NCBI RefSeq assembly: GCF_037126265.1
Contig: NZ_JAYLLN010000001.1
Span: forward strand, 124,001-188,000
Source: Sphingobacterium tenebrionis
Lineage (GTDB): Bacteria > Bacteroidota > Bacteroidia > Sphingobacteriales > Sphingobacteriaceae
DNA: 64,000 bases
Direction: 5' to 3'
The notes beneath the pieces were generated by a model. The model was not told where the DNA came from, made no database searches, and was given only the letters and a program-made list of their open reading frames with translations. Position numbers and translations under genes: made by a program. Every line of letters starts with the position of its first letter. Positions within the stretch are counted from its first letter, which is position 1. Of this stretch, positions 53,236 to 63,332 are shown in pieces.

Positions 53236-53889
53236 TTATACGCGAGCGATAACCGTTTTTCCACCTACCACTTTATCGTTGATTTTAACATTGATTTCGG
53301 CATTCAAAGGCAAGAATAAATCCACACGAGAACCGAATTTGATAAATCCGAATTCATCGCCCTGTTTTACTTCCTGACCCTCTTTTACATACCATACGAT
53401 CCTTCTGGCCAAGGCTCCGGCGATCTGGCGGAACAACACTTCTACACCATCTTTACGTTTAACCACAACCGTCGTACGTTCATTATCCGTGGAAGACTTC
53501 GGATGCCAAGCCACCAAAAATTTACCGGGATGATATTTGAAGAAACTTACCATTCCAGAAACAGGATTTCTATTCACATGCACATTCACTGGCGACATAA
53601 AGATCGAAACCTGCAATCTTCTTTCCTTGAAATATTCCGTTTCCTCCGCTTCTTCGATAACCACTACTTTTCCATCCGCCGGGCATAAAATTACACCATC
53701 ATCGATGCTGATCTTTTTGATAGGGCTCCTGAAGAACTGCACAATCGTGATAAATAAGATCGCAGATATTATATAAAGTATCCAAGTAACTACCTTGCCC
53801 GCATCAAAATAATGCGCAATGGCCAAGATCACGAATATGAATAAAACAACAAGTGCTAAACTGGTATATCCTTCTTTATGGAATTTCAT
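53236..53889 (-). CDS. Phosphatidylserine decarboxylase (short bacterial form)
   Basis: A 217-residue membrane enzyme that makes phosphatidylethanolamine. N-terminal hydrophobic helices are followed by the conserved ILCPADGKVVVIEE, then VHVNRNPVSG and the autocleavage site FGSR (Gly186-Ser187), where the Ser becomes the pyruvoyl group. The start at 53889 is chosen: it fits the family N-terminus, and the earlier codon at 53907 is a TTG. It follows the MORN gene closely on the same strand. Confidence 0.9.
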   Translation of the reverse strand: MKFHKEGYTSLALVVLFIFVILAIAHYFDAGKVVTWILYIISAILFITIVQFFRSPIKKISIDDGVILCPADGKVVVIEEAEETEYFKERRLQVSIFMSPVNVHVNRNPVSGMVSFFKYHPGKFLVAWHPKSSTDNERTTVVVKRKDGVEVLFRQIAGALARRIVWYVKEGQEVKQGDEFGFIKFGSRVDLFLPLNAEINVKINDKVVGGKTVIARV

Positions 53890-53929
53890 GATTAAAAATT
53901 TCTCCAAATATAATTAAACTTAGGAAATC

Positions 53930-55042
53930 CTAAGGGTTCTCTGCTTTTCTAATGATTTTAACCGAATGAAAGAGCAACGAACCATCCCCAGCTTTTTGCG
54001 CTATGAGATTCACTGTCAATTCATCATCCACATATTCCCCATTTACAAATGAGGGAATATAATTTCCAATTTCCCCCAAGGCAGAAGCAAAAATACGGTC
54101 AAAATCCGGATTGAACTTGGTCGCTACCTTTGCCTTTTTGGGAATTCCCCTCTTATCCACCTCCACGGTATAGGTGATTTCATATTTGGATAGATCAGGG
54201 ATTTCTGCGCCCTCAAAATAATCGCTGATGGCCTTTCCTAAATACATGGTATATCCCGTAAAGTCATCAAATGTACAATCTTTGGACACAAAATGTTCGC
54301 CGCGCATAAAAGGCTCTATAGGCCAAAGTGGATATCGAGCAGCATCATATACTTCTTGTGTATAGTAATCGTAGCCCTCCCTGAATGCGCCATTAGGCGC
54401 ATAATATTCTTCGCCGGCTTCAACCGTCCCTTTGTCATCCTCAAATAATACCTGCCATTTACCAACTGCAAATCCATCCCTGATATTTCCGCGCAAACGC
54501 ACAAATGGAAATCCATAGGGGTTATAGCCTGCGTAAGGCACCTTGAAATTATACTTTCCATTGCCATCCATCACCAAACGGCGACCCCGGTCATCCATCA
54601 ATGTCATTAATTTCACGGTTTCACCCTGATGCAGCACCGTCATCAAAAGATTGCCATCAGGATAGAAGAAATTCAATTCGCCAACAGGGACACCCTGTTG
54701 ATAGGTCATCTGCCATTTTAATTGTCCATTCGGATGATAGGCTTTAAAAATACCCTCTTTGATGCCTTGACGGTAACTCCCTTCCAGCAATAACTTACCA
54801 TCCAGTGAATAATCCTTGAACTCCCCAATAAAAAAGCTTGTTTTGGCATTAAATTCGGCAATCCGTTCAATGGAATGGAACTCACAGTTTTTATCGACCA
54901 AAAAGTAGTTCTTGTCGTAATAAAAACGGACCAGATTACTATCCGCCCTTTCCATAAATACAGGTTTCGCTTCCTGAGCTTGGGCGTTCCACCCAAGGAC
55001 AAAAAGCATGATCCCTATTAAGATTGCCTTGAATATCTTCAT
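53930..55042 (-). CDS. Exported MORN-repeat protein
   Basis: A 370-residue protein with a signal peptide (about 1-22, NAQAQ) and several MORN-like repeats (for example GSYRQGIKEGIFKAYHPNGQLKWQMTY and GVPVGELNFFYPDGNLL), followed by a TonB C-terminal-like segment (EITYTVEVDKRGIPKKAKV). Such proteins are common in Bacteroidota envelopes. Its role is not defined. It lies 27 bases downstream of polA on the same strand. Confidence 0.78.
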   Translation of the reverse strand: MKIFKAILIGIMLFVLGWNAQAQEAKPVFMERADSNLVRFYYDKNYFLVDKNCEFHSIERIAEFNAKTSFFIGEFKDYSLDGKLLLEGSYRQGIKEGIFKAYHPNGQLKWQMTYQQGVPVGELNFFYPDGNLLMTVLHQGETVKLMTLMDDRGRRLVMDGNGKYNFKVPYAGYNPYGFPFVRLRGNIRDGFAVGKWQVLFEDDKGTVEAGEEYYAPNGAFREGYDYYTQEVYDAARYPLWPIEPFMRGEHFVSKDCTFDDFTGYTMYLGKAISDYFEGAEIPDLSKYEITYTVEVDKRGIPKKAKVATKFNPDFDRIFASALGEIGNYIPSFVNGEYVDDELTVNLIAQKAGDGSLLFHSVKIIRKAENP

Positions 55043-55068
55043 GATTATTATCCTTCCAACACAGTTAA

Positions 55069-57864
55069 TTAATGTGCCTCTAACCAGTTTCTTCCTTGAC
55101 CAATTTCGATCTCAATAGGAACTTCCATATTGATCGCAGATTTCATACGATCTGAAATGATCGCTTTAAAAGTTTCAATTTCGTGATTCGGAACATCAAA
55201 CACAAGCTCATCATGCACCTGCATGATCATTTTCCCCGCCAAGCCCTTCTCCTCAATATCCTGTTGGATATTGATCATCGCAATTTTGATCAGATCTGCC
55301 GCAGAACCTTGAATAGGTGCATTGATCGCATTTCGTTCCGCAAAACCACGAACCGTCATATTGGCCGAATTGATATCCCTTAAATAACGACGTCTTTTTA
55401 AAATTGTTTCCACATAGCCATTCTCCTTTGCGAATTCGATCACCTCACTCATGTATTGGCGAATACCTGTATATTGTAAGAAATATTGGTCAATGATCTC
55501 AGCCGCTTCTTTTCTTGGAATCCCCAAACTTTGCGATAGGCCGAATGCCGATTGCCCATAGATAATCCCGAAGTTCACCGCCTTTGCATTCCTACGCATA
55601 TCCGAGGTCACCTCATCCAGGGCTACCCCATAAACCCTTGCTGCTGTCGCACGGTGAATGTCCAAACCTTGATGGAAGGCATCTTGCATATTCTTGTCCT
55701 TGCTCAATTCGGCCATGATCCGCAGCTCAATCTGCGAATAATCCGCCGATAACAGTGTCCAATTCTCATCCCTACTGATAAAAGCTTTTCGAACCTCCCT
55801 GCCTTTTTCCGTACGGATAGGGATATTCTGAAGGTTCGGGTTGGTTGAACTCAAACGTCCCGTTGCGGCCACAGCTTGGTTGTAGGAAGTATGGATCAAT
55901 CCGGTCTGCTGGTTGACCAAAGTTGGCAGCGCATCCACATAAGTTGATTTCAATTTCTGTAATTGCCTAAAGGAAAGGATGTCCTGAACAATGTCCGACT
56001 TGTTGGCCAGTGCCAACAATACATCCTCTCCGGTTTTATATTGTCCGGTCTTTGTTTTCTTAGCCTTCGGATCCAATTGAAGTTTATCGAACAACACTTC
56101 GCCCAATTGTTTTGGAGAAGCGATGTTAAAGGTACAGCCAGCCTTTTCATAGATCTGCTGTTCCAATAATTTCACATCCTTTTCGATCTCTTTCGAGAAA
56201 TTCTGCAAGGTCAGCTCATCTATCTTTACCCCATTGCGTTCTACCGAAGCCAATACCCTTAATAACGGAAATTCCACATCCTCTGCCAATTGCAAGGTCG
56301 AAGTTTCCTGCAATAAAGGTTCAAATTTATGTTTCAGCTGCAGTGTAATATCTGCATCCTCACCCGCATATTCCTTGATCTTCGCCAATTCCACATCGCG
56401 CATATTGCCTTGGTTCTTTCCCTTGGCACCTATCAGTTCGGTAATAGAAACCGGACTATATTTCAGGTACGTCTCGGCCAGATAGTCCATATTATGGCGC
56501 GTATCCGGATCGATCAGGTAATGAGCCAACATCGTATCAAATAATTTCCCTTTTACCTGTACATCATAGCGGGAAAGGATAAGCATATCGTATTTGATGT
56601 TCTGCCCGATTTTCTGAATCTGTTCATTCTCAAAAATCGGTTTGAACAGGTTAACAGTTTCCTGAGCCTGAAGCGGATCCGAGGATACCGGTACATAATA
56701 GGCTGTCCCAGGTTCAAAACTGAAAGACATTCCGACCATCTCCGCATTTAGCGCATCCAATCCGGTCGATTCCGTATCAAAAGAAAAAGAAGGTTGCGAA
56801 GCTAAAAGTTTCACCAACTTCTCCTGTTCAGCAAATTCATCGGCCAATATATACGTATGCGTGGTGTTTTCAATGGTATTCAATGGGGAAGAATCTTCTA
56901 TTTCCTCCGCTACAATACCAACACCAGCATCCGTTGGAATGGCAAAAAGATCCATCTGTCCGCCTTTCGGCACCGCATTTTCGGCCATATTAAATCCATC
57001 GCCAAAAATCCGTTTTCCTAAGGTTTTAAATTCAAGTTCCACAAAAAGTGGCTCCAAAACGTCTTTATTAGGCTCTTCCAGTTCCAAGCCCTTTTCGTCC
57101 AATTCCACAGGTACATCCAATAAAATGGTCGCCAATTTTTTAGAGATCAACCCTTGATCCGCAAAATTCTCCACATTTTCCTTCAGCTTTCCCTTCAATT
57201 TGTCGGTATTCTGGATCAGGTTCTCCACGGAACCAAATTCTTGGACCAATTTTTTTGCGGTCTTCTCGCCAACTCCAGGGATCCCTGGGATATTATCCAC
57301 CGCATCACCCCATAGACCCAATATATCAATCACTTCATGTACGTTATTGATCTCCCATTTCTCCAATATCTCCGGAACACCCAATACCTCCGCGCCATTA
57401 CCCATCCGAGCAGGTTTGTAGATGAAGATGTTTTCCGATACCAATTGGCCGAAATCCTTATCCGGCGTCATACAATAAACAGTATACCCTTCTTTCTCAC
57501 CCTTTTTCGCCAAGGTACCGATGATATCATCGGCCTCATAACCATCCATGGTGATGATTGGGATGTTAAATCCTTCAATCAAACGGAAAATATAAGGAAT
57601 CGAAGCAGCTAGATCTTCCGGCATTTTTTCCCGTTGTGCCTTATAGGTTTCAAACTCCAGATGCCTGTTGGTAGGGGCTTCTGTATCGAATACAACGGCA
57701 ATATGAGAGGGTTTCTGGTTTTTTAATACATCCAATAGGGTATTGGTAAAACCCATGATGGCACCTGTATTTAAACCGTATGAAGTTAACCGTGGGGTCT
57801 TGCTCAAGGCAAAGTAGGCACGGTAGATCAATGCCATCCCGTCGAGAAGAAATAACTTTTTCAA
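55069..57864 (-). CDS. polA: DNA polymerase I
   Basis: A 931-residue protein with all three modules. The N-terminal 5'-3' exonuclease (about 1-290) has LFLLDGMALIYRAYF and MDGYEADDIIG. The 3'-5' exonuclease domain keeps its acidic residues (FSFDTESTG and YAGEDADITLQLK), so proofreading is likely active. The polymerase has LLSADYSQIELRIMAEL, RNAKAVNFGIIYGQS and VHDELVFDVP. No ATG fits the N-terminus; TTG at 57864 (NLKKLFLLDGM) is the best start. A -7 element lies just upstream. Confidence 0.95.
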   Translation of the reverse strand: MKKLFLLDGMALIYRAYFALSKTPRLTSYGLNTGAIMGFTNTLLDVLKNQKPSHIAVVFDTEAPTNRHLEFETYKAQREKMPEDLAASIPYIFRLIEGFNIPIITMDGYEADDIIGTLAKKGEKEGYTVYCMTPDKDFGQLVSENIFIYKPARMGNGAEVLGVPEILEKWEINNVHEVIDILGLWGDAVDNIPGIPGVGEKTAKKLVQEFGSVENLIQNTDKLKGKLKENVENFADQGLISKKLATILLDVPVELDEKGLELEEPNKDVLEPLFVELEFKTLGKRIFGDGFNMAENAVPKGGQMDLFAIPTDAGVGIVAEEIEDSSPLNTIENTTHTYILADEFAEQEKLVKLLASQPSFSFDTESTGLDALNAEMVGMSFSFEPGTAYYVPVSSDPLQAQETVNLFKPIFENEQIQKIGQNIKYDMLILSRYDVQVKGKLFDTMLAHYLIDPDTRHNMDYLAETYLKYSPVSITELIGAKGKNQGNMRDVELAKIKEYAGEDADITLQLKHKFEPLLQETSTLQLAEDVEFPLLRVLASVERNGVKIDELTLQNFSKEIEKDVKLLEQQIYEKAGCTFNIASPKQLGEVLFDKLQLDPKAKKTKTGQYKTGEDVLLALANKSDIVQDILSFRQLQKLKSTYVDALPTLVNQQTGLIHTSYNQAVAATGRLSSTNPNLQNIPIRTEKGREVRKAFISRDENWTLLSADYSQIELRIMAELSKDKNMQDAFHQGLDIHRATAARVYGVALDEVTSDMRRNAKAVNFGIIYGQSAFGLSQSLGIPRKEAAEIIDQYFLQYTGIRQYMSEVIEFAKENGYVETILKRRRYLRDINSANMTVRGFAERNAINAPIQGSAADLIKIAMINIQQDIEEKGLAGKMIMQVHDELVFDVPNHEIETFKAIISDRMKSAINMEVPIEIEIGQGRNWLEAH

Positions 57865-57887
57865 ATTTTTAATATTTACGATATAAA

Positions 57888-57895
57888 CAAAGTTA
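57888..57895 (-). promoter_or_regulatory. -7 element for polA
   Basis: On the minus strand this is TAACTTTG, matching TAnnTTTG, 23 bases upstream of the chosen TTG start. Confidence 0.5.
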
Positions 57896-57979
57896 ACAAA
57901 ATCATTAGACCCAAAGATTAACAAAATTTTTCCATTTTTGCGAAAGGATATGCGGATTCATCTGTTAATGAAATAGAAA

Positions 57980-58900
57980 ATGAGAGGAATAGTAACAAAA
58001 TCTACAGGAAGCTGGTACCAGGTCATGGACGATGATGGGCAGAACTACGAATGTCGTATCAAAGGGAAGTTCAGGACCCAAGGCATTAAAACAACCAATC
58101 CCATTGCGGTGGGCGATTTTGTGGAGTTTGAACTCGAACCCGGGCAACAATCCGGTGTCATCAATACCTTGCTGCCGAGAAGAAACTATATCATCCGCAG
58201 ATCAGTGAACCTTTCTAAACAGACCCAGATCATTGGTGCTAATTTAGACCAAGCGGTATTGGTTGTTACTTTAGCATCTCCGGCCACCTCCACCGGTTTT
58301 ATCGACCGTTTCTTGGTTACGGCCGAAGCGTACAGCATTCCGGCGATCCTTGTCTTCAATAAATTAGACCTCTTCTCCGAGGAAGGATTGGAAATCCTAG
58401 CAGAATACATGGCTTTATACGAAGGCCTTGGCTACCCTTGTTATGCCGTATCGGCTTTGAAAGGAGAGCATATCCAAGAACTTCAAGAACTGTTGAAAGA
58501 CAAGACCACTTTGGTTTCCGGACATTCAGGCGTAGGAAAATCGACCTTGATCAATGCCGTAGTGCCTGGGTTGGAACTGAAAACAGGGATCATCTCCGAG
58601 TGGTCCGACAAAGGTAAACATACCACCACCTTTGCCGAAATGATCATGCTTCCATTTGGGGGAAAACTCATCGATACTCCTGGAATACGCGAATTGGGGA
58701 TCGTTGATATCGAACCGCAGGAACTCTCCCATTATTTCCCCGAAATGAGGGCTTTGATGAACCAATGTAAATTCCATAATTGCCGACATATCAACGAACC
58801 TGGATGTGCTGTTCTGGAGGCTTTGGAGAATGGCGAGATCGACCCTTCCCGCTACGATAGCTACCTCAGCATCTACAATAACGAAAATAATCGCAAATAA
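57980..58900 (+). CDS. rsgA: Ribosome small-subunit biogenesis GTPase RsgA
   Basis: A 306-residue circularly permuted GTPase. It has an N-terminal OB domain, then motifs in the order G4 (VFNKLDLF), G1 (SGHSGVGKSTLINAV, about 178-192) and G3 (DTPGIREL). The C-terminal zinc site is CKFHNCRHINEPGC. It matures the 30S subunit. It is divergent from polA; the 115-base gap between them holds the polA -7 element. Confidence 0.95.
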   Translation: MRGIVTKSTGSWYQVMDDDGQNYECRIKGKFRTQGIKTTNPIAVGDFVEFELEPGQQSGVINTLLPRRNYIIRRSVNLSKQTQIIGANLDQAVLVVTLASPATSTGFIDRFLVTAEAYSIPAILVFNKLDLFSEEGLEILAEYMALYEGLGYPCYAVSALKGEHIQELQELLKDKTTLVSGHSGVGKSTLINAVVPGLELKTGIISEWSDKGKHTTTFAEMIMLPFGGKLIDTPGIRELGIVDIEPQELSHYFPEMRALMNQCKFHNCRHINEPGCAVLEALENGEIDPSRYDSYLSIYNNENNRK

Positions 58901-58916
58901 CTAAACATATTGGCCA

Positions 58917-58924
58917 TAAATTTG
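58917..58924 (+). promoter_or_regulatory. -7 element for the AsmA-like gene
   Basis: TAAATTTG matches TAnnTTTG, 44 bases upstream of the ATG at 58969. Confidence 0.4.
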
Positions 58925-58968
58925 TTTCGTATTATTGAACGACAATAAACCATCGTTTACAGAATCGT

Positions 58969-60780
58969 ATGAAACCAGTTTGGAAATGGATTATAGGGGT
59001 ATTAGTAGTTATTATTATCGCCGTTATTGGGGTGGGTTGGTATTTTAACCGAAACTGGAAACCTTTATTGGAAGAGCGATTGAAGGAAGTGGTGCATAAC
59101 TCCACCAACGGCCTCTATTCGCTTCGTTACGACGACCTGGACCTGAATATCACCCTTGGAAATGTGACTTTGAAGAACGCCGAGCTCATTCCAGATTCTG
59201 CTGTTTACCAAAAGATGGTCCTGGCCAAGGAAGCACCGAACAGCCGTTTTCATATCAAACTGACCAATCTGAAAGTACGCAGCTTCAACCTTTGGGATGT
59301 GATCCGGAAAAGGAAATTGTTCATAAAGAACATCACTTTCGAATCACCCGATATCCACATGATCTCCGAATACCATGCCTATAACGATACGATCAAACCT
59401 AAGGAAACTAAAACCTTATACGACAATATCAAGGATGTGTTCAGTTCCGTGAATGTAAGGGATATCAAGATCGATAACGTCAAATTTAAGTTCTCCAAAA
59501 TTGAAGAGGGGAAATCTTCCGACATTCAATTGGATAGCATCGGGATCAAGGTGCATGATGTACTCTTGGATGAAACCTCCATCAAGGATACCACCCGCTT
59601 GTTCTACACAAAAATGGTGGAAATCGATGTCCCTGGTTTTGAATACGACCTTTCCAACGGGTTATATGTGGCCAAATTCGACCGCTTGACCATCAATACG
59701 CAAGAACAGAACGTGCTCTTGACCAAGGTGGTATATAAACCCAAAATGAGCAAAGGGAACTATTTTAAGACAAGGGGCCAGAATGTAACCATGGCCGATC
59801 TCCGCTTTGATACCCTTCGTTTTGAAAAACTGGACTTCAAACGGGTGATCGATGACCAGCAGACCATTGCCAGGAATGTGCAGATCAAAAATGGATCGAT
59901 CTCCTTATACAACGATAAACGATATCCAAAGAAGAGCTCCAATAAAATTGGGAAATCACCACACCAACAATTGTTGAAACTGAAGCAATTGATCCATATT
60001 GATACTGTTTTCTTAAGCAATGTAGATGTCTTATATGGCGAATTCTCTGCGAAATTCCATCAAGAAGGGGTTATAACCTTCAACAATGCGTCGGGGATCA
60101 TCACCAATGTCACCAACGATAGCCTTCACCTGAAGAAAGAGCCTTGGATGCGGGCAGATCTGAGCGCTAAGATTATGAACCAAGGATTGCTAAAGATCAA
60201 TTTTGGATTCAATATGATGAGCAAGGCCGGTGAACATACCTATAAGGGAACCTTGGGAAGGATGCAGGCCACCGCTTTCAATAAAATATTGAAACCTTTG
60301 CTGAACGTAGAAATCGGCGAAGGAAATATCCGTGGAATCAGCTTCAACATGCAAGCGAATGATCGACGTAACTGGGGTGATTTCCGTTTCGATTACGACC
60401 ATTTGAAAATCAACCTGCTCAACAAACCGGGAGAGGATATGAACAAAACCAAAAAGGGGATCTTATCCTTTGTGGTCAATAATGTCCTGATCAATGATAG
60501 TAACCCCGACGCCAATGAAGTTTATCATATTGGAAAAGTCAACTATACCCGTGTTCCTGAACATACCTTCTTCAAAACTTTGTGGCAAAGTCTTTTGGAA
60601 GGAATTAAGCAATGTGCAGGAATCAGTAAGGAACGTGAGGCGAAACTCCTAGGGGCGGCGGAAAACGTGAAGGAAATAACAGAAGGCTCTAAAAACGTCA
60701 TCAAAAAAACCGGTAATTTCTTTAAAGGACTGTTCAAGAAGAAAGATAACGAAGATAAAGAAGAAAAAAAGGAGAAGTAA
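58969..60780 (+). CDS. AsmA-like membrane-anchored protein
   Basis: A 603-residue protein with one N-terminal transmembrane helix (WIIGVLVVIIIAVIGVGWYF, about 7-27) and a long beta-rich periplasmic body like AsmA or bridge-type lipid-transfer proteins. The C-terminus is a lysine/glutamate-rich tail. Such proteins bridge inner and outer membranes and move lipids. That role is family knowledge, and not read from a motif here. Confidence 0.7.
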   Translation: MKPVWKWIIGVLVVIIIAVIGVGWYFNRNWKPLLEERLKEVVHNSTNGLYSLRYDDLDLNITLGNVTLKNAELIPDSAVYQKMVLAKEAPNSRFHIKLTNLKVRSFNLWDVIRKRKLFIKNITFESPDIHMISEYHAYNDTIKPKETKTLYDNIKDVFSSVNVRDIKIDNVKFKFSKIEEGKSSDIQLDSIGIKVHDVLLDETSIKDTTRLFYTKMVEIDVPGFEYDLSNGLYVAKFDRLTINTQEQNVLLTKVVYKPKMSKGNYFKTRGQNVTMADLRFDTLRFEKLDFKRVIDDQQTIARNVQIKNGSISLYNDKRYPKKSSNKIGKSPHQQLLKLKQLIHIDTVFLSNVDVLYGEFSAKFHQEGVITFNNASGIITNVTNDSLHLKKEPWMRADLSAKIMNQGLLKINFGFNMMSKAGEHTYKGTLGRMQATAFNKILKPLLNVEIGEGNIRGISFNMQANDRRNWGDFRFDYDHLKINLLNKPGEDMNKTKKGILSFVVNNVLINDSNPDANEVYHIGKVNYTRVPEHTFFKTLWQSLLEGIKQCAGISKEREAKLLGAAENVKEITEGSKNVIKKTGNFFKGLFKKKDNEDKEEKKEK

Positions 60781-60783
60781 TCC

Positions 60784-60791
60784 TATGTTTG
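60784..60791 (+). promoter_or_regulatory. -7 element for trkH
   Basis: TATGTTTG matches TAnnTTTG and ends 4 bases before the trkH ATG, so the transcript would be leaderless. Confidence 0.5.
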
Positions 60792-60795
60792 TAGA

Positions 60796-62580
60796 ATGGA
60801 TTCATTTTTCAGCTTCCTAAAATTCATATTCCGGTACCATAATAAGGTGGTGGATCAGGTGCTGTTCTACATCAGCCTCATCTGTACCATCACGATGGTA
60901 CTGCACGTAGGTTATATTACGGATCCAGAATTAGCGCGTTATACTGAAACGACTGTTGTTTTCATGTATTACGGGCTATTTTTATTTGAGGCCATCCGTA
61001 CGATTTCCTCCATTCTGGTGGCTCGCAGGATCAATGTTTCCCATTATTCGGGGGTCGTTGTAACAGCCTACTTTTTGCTGATCACCCTCGCGCGTTTTAC
61101 CGGTGGATTCCTTGAAAACTTCGCAAAAGATGAATGGCTTTACCTGGGGATTTTCATCATGTTTATCTCAGAACTATCCCGAAGCAGCCTCTTTTTTGAT
61201 AACTTCTACTTTAATCCGACTATTTTATTCGTCGTTTCCTTCCTGGGACTGATCGTCTTGGGATCCTTTTTATTGATGCTCCCTAGAACGACCATTGAAG
61301 CTCCACTCAGTTTTGTAGATGCTTTTTTCATGGCCACAAGTGCCGTCTGTATTACCGGGCTAACCGTAACAGATATATCGACCAATTTCTCTGTTTTCGG
61401 GCAATCGGTGATCATGGCTTTGATACAGATCGGGGGTTTAGGGATCATGACCTTTACCGGCTTTTTCGGATATTTCTTTTCCGGCGGCTTTTCCTTTAAG
61501 AACCAATTGATGTTCGGGGAGATCTTGGGCGAGGATAAATTAAACTCCGTTATTTCAACCTTATTGACCATTATCTTTATCACTTTCCTCTTTGAATTTA
61601 TCGGTGGAATATTGATCTTCTTTTCTTTGGATCCCAAATTATTTGAATCCATTGGAGAACAGATTTTCTTCTCCGCATTCCATGCCATATCCGGATTCTG
61701 TAACTCCGGATTTACTATCATTAAAGATGGGGTAACCAATGAGAATTACCGATTCAATTATAATTTTCAATTGGCCGTATCTTCCATGTTCATTCTTGGT
61801 AGTTTAGGTTTTGGAACCATCTTTAATTTCTATACCCTGGTAAAGGAAAAAATCATTTCCTTTTGGTGTAAGGTTATCCAAAAAGGAAACTATCGACATA
61901 AGCCCATGGTCTTCTCCTTCAATTCGCGCTTTATTGTATTGTGCAATATCGTGGTGATCATCCTGGCTACGATCTCATTTTTTTTCCTGGAGAGAAACCA
62001 TACCCTGATGGAGGATAAGTCTACTTACGGGCAATGGGTATCTTCCATTTTTATGGCCAACTCCTCCCGATCTGCAGGATTCAACAGTGTGGATCTGAAC
62101 TTTGTGAATATTCCAACCTTGATCATGATCGTGACCTTGATGTGGATAGGGGTGTCTCCAGGCTCTACGGGTGGGGGTGTGAAGGTAACAACGGTGGCTA
62201 TTTCCCTGATGAACATTGTCGCACTGGCAAAAGGAAAGGAATCCATTGAAATCTACAAAAGAAAAATTGCCTCCGAATCGGTCAATAAGGCATTTGCCAT
62301 TATCCTCTTATCGATCTTGACCATTTCGTTGAGCTTTATCTTATTGAATTTTTCCGATCCAAACCAGGACATGATGTCCCTGCTTTTTGAATCGGTATCG
62401 GCATATACCACTTGTGGGCTTTCATTAGGCATTACGCCTTCCTTGAGTTCCACCAGTAAGATTATCCTGATGGTCACCATGTTCGTCGGTCGTGTCGGGA
62501 TGTTGACCCTTTTGGTGGCCTTCATCAAGAATACCAAGAACAAAAGTTATATTTATCCAACTGAAAAAATTCTGTTTTAA
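60796..62580 (+). CDS. Potassium uptake protein TrkH
   Basis: A 594-residue membrane protein of the TrkH/KtrB potassium transporter family, with repeated pore segments: SAVCITGLTVTDISTNFS, SGFCNSGFTI, NSSRSAGFNSV and SAYTTCGLSLG, each giving a selectivity-filter glycine. It imports K+ together with the cytoplasmic TrkA-type subunit encoded by the next gene, 5 bases downstream. The extra N-terminal helices are a Bacteroidota feature of the family. Confidence 0.92.
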   Translation: MDSFFSFLKFIFRYHNKVVDQVLFYISLICTITMVLHVGYITDPELARYTETTVVFMYYGLFLFEAIRTISSILVARRINVSHYSGVVVTAYFLLITLARFTGGFLENFAKDEWLYLGIFIMFISELSRSSLFFDNFYFNPTILFVVSFLGLIVLGSFLLMLPRTTIEAPLSFVDAFFMATSAVCITGLTVTDISTNFSVFGQSVIMALIQIGGLGIMTFTGFFGYFFSGGFSFKNQLMFGEILGEDKLNSVISTLLTIIFITFLFEFIGGILIFFSLDPKLFESIGEQIFFSAFHAISGFCNSGFTIIKDGVTNENYRFNYNFQLAVSSMFILGSLGFGTIFNFYTLVKEKIISFWCKVIQKGNYRHKPMVFSFNSRFIVLCNIVVIILATISFFFLERNHTLMEDKSTYGQWVSSIFMANSSRSAGFNSVDLNFVNIPTLIMIVTLMWIGVSPGSTGGGVKVTTVAISLMNIVALAKGKESIEIYKRKIASESVNKAFAIILLSILTISLSFILLNFSDPNQDMMSLLFESVSAYTTCGLSLGITPSLSSTSKIILMVTMFVGRVGMLTLLVAFIKNTKNKSYIYPTEKILF

Positions 62581-62585
62581 GCGCT

Positions 62586-63272
62586 ATGAAATATATTGTA
62601 TTAGGATTAGGACATTTTGGGAGATCCTTGGCGATCCACTTAACGGAGTCGGGACATGAGGTCATCGCGGCTGATATTAACATGAATCTGGTCGAGCAGA
62701 ACAAAGATAAAATTACCCATACCGTATGTTTGGATAGTACGGATAAAGAAGCGGTGAGTTCGCTCCCTCTTCGGGATAGCAATGCCGTGATCGTGGCGAT
62801 CGGTGAAGATGAAGGTGCATCCCTATTGACCATCGCGCTGCTGAAACAGCTTAAAGTAAAGCGGATCATCGGTAGGGTGGTCTCCGACCTGCAAAAAACC
62901 GTATTGGAAGCGATGAACATTGAGGAATACATCATGCCGGAAGAGGAAGCCGCAGAACGATTGGCCATGCGCTTGGACAATATCGATATCGTAGATTCCT
63001 TCAAGGTTTCCGAAAAATACAGCATCATCGAGACCAAGGTTCCTGCCAAATATATCGGCATGACCTTGAAAGAAGCTGATCTGACCAATAAATATAAGGT
63101 TATCGTCCTGACTACCGTTCAGGTAGAAACAGAAACCTCAGGGGATGGAGTGACCCGAACCTCCAAAGAAGCATCCGGTATTGCCAAAGCCGATATGGTA
63201 CTGCGGGAAAATGATCTTCTTGTCCTCTTTGGGGAATTGTCCAATATTAAGAACTTGATTCAAAAAGCATAA
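62586..63272 (+). CDS. Potassium uptake regulatory subunit TrkA (KtrA-like)
   Basis: A 228-residue cytoplasmic protein with an RCK-type Rossmann domain (VLGLGHFGRSLAIHL, about 4-18) and a TrkA C-terminal domain (about 140-228). It binds nucleotide and gates TrkH. The gene is cotranscribed with trkH. The single RCK domain makes it KtrA-like in size. Confidence 0.92.
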   Translation: MKYIVLGLGHFGRSLAIHLTESGHEVIAADINMNLVEQNKDKITHTVCLDSTDKEAVSSLPLRDSNAVIVAIGEDEGASLLTIALLKQLKVKRIIGRVVSDLQKTVLEAMNIEEYIMPEEEAAERLAMRLDNIDIVDSFKVSEKYSIIETKVPAKYIGMTLKEADLTNKYKVIVLTTVQVETETSGDGVTRTSKEASGIAKADMVLRENDLLVLFGELSNIKNLIQKA

Positions 63273-63290
63273 ATATTAAAATCATTTCTA

Positions 63291-63298
63291 TATTTTTG
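63291..63298 (+). promoter_or_regulatory. -7 element for the YfhO-like gene
   Basis: TATTTTTG matches TAnnTTTG, 34 bases upstream of the ATG. Confidence 0.4.
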
Positions 63299-63332
63299 GG
63301 CGTATATCATTAATAACCCTTTATTACAATTC

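Noticed and set aside
61206..61739. A 177-codon open frame antisense to trkH
   Set aside because: It is the mirror of hydrophobic codons in trkH, has no ribosome site and lies wholly within a strong gene.
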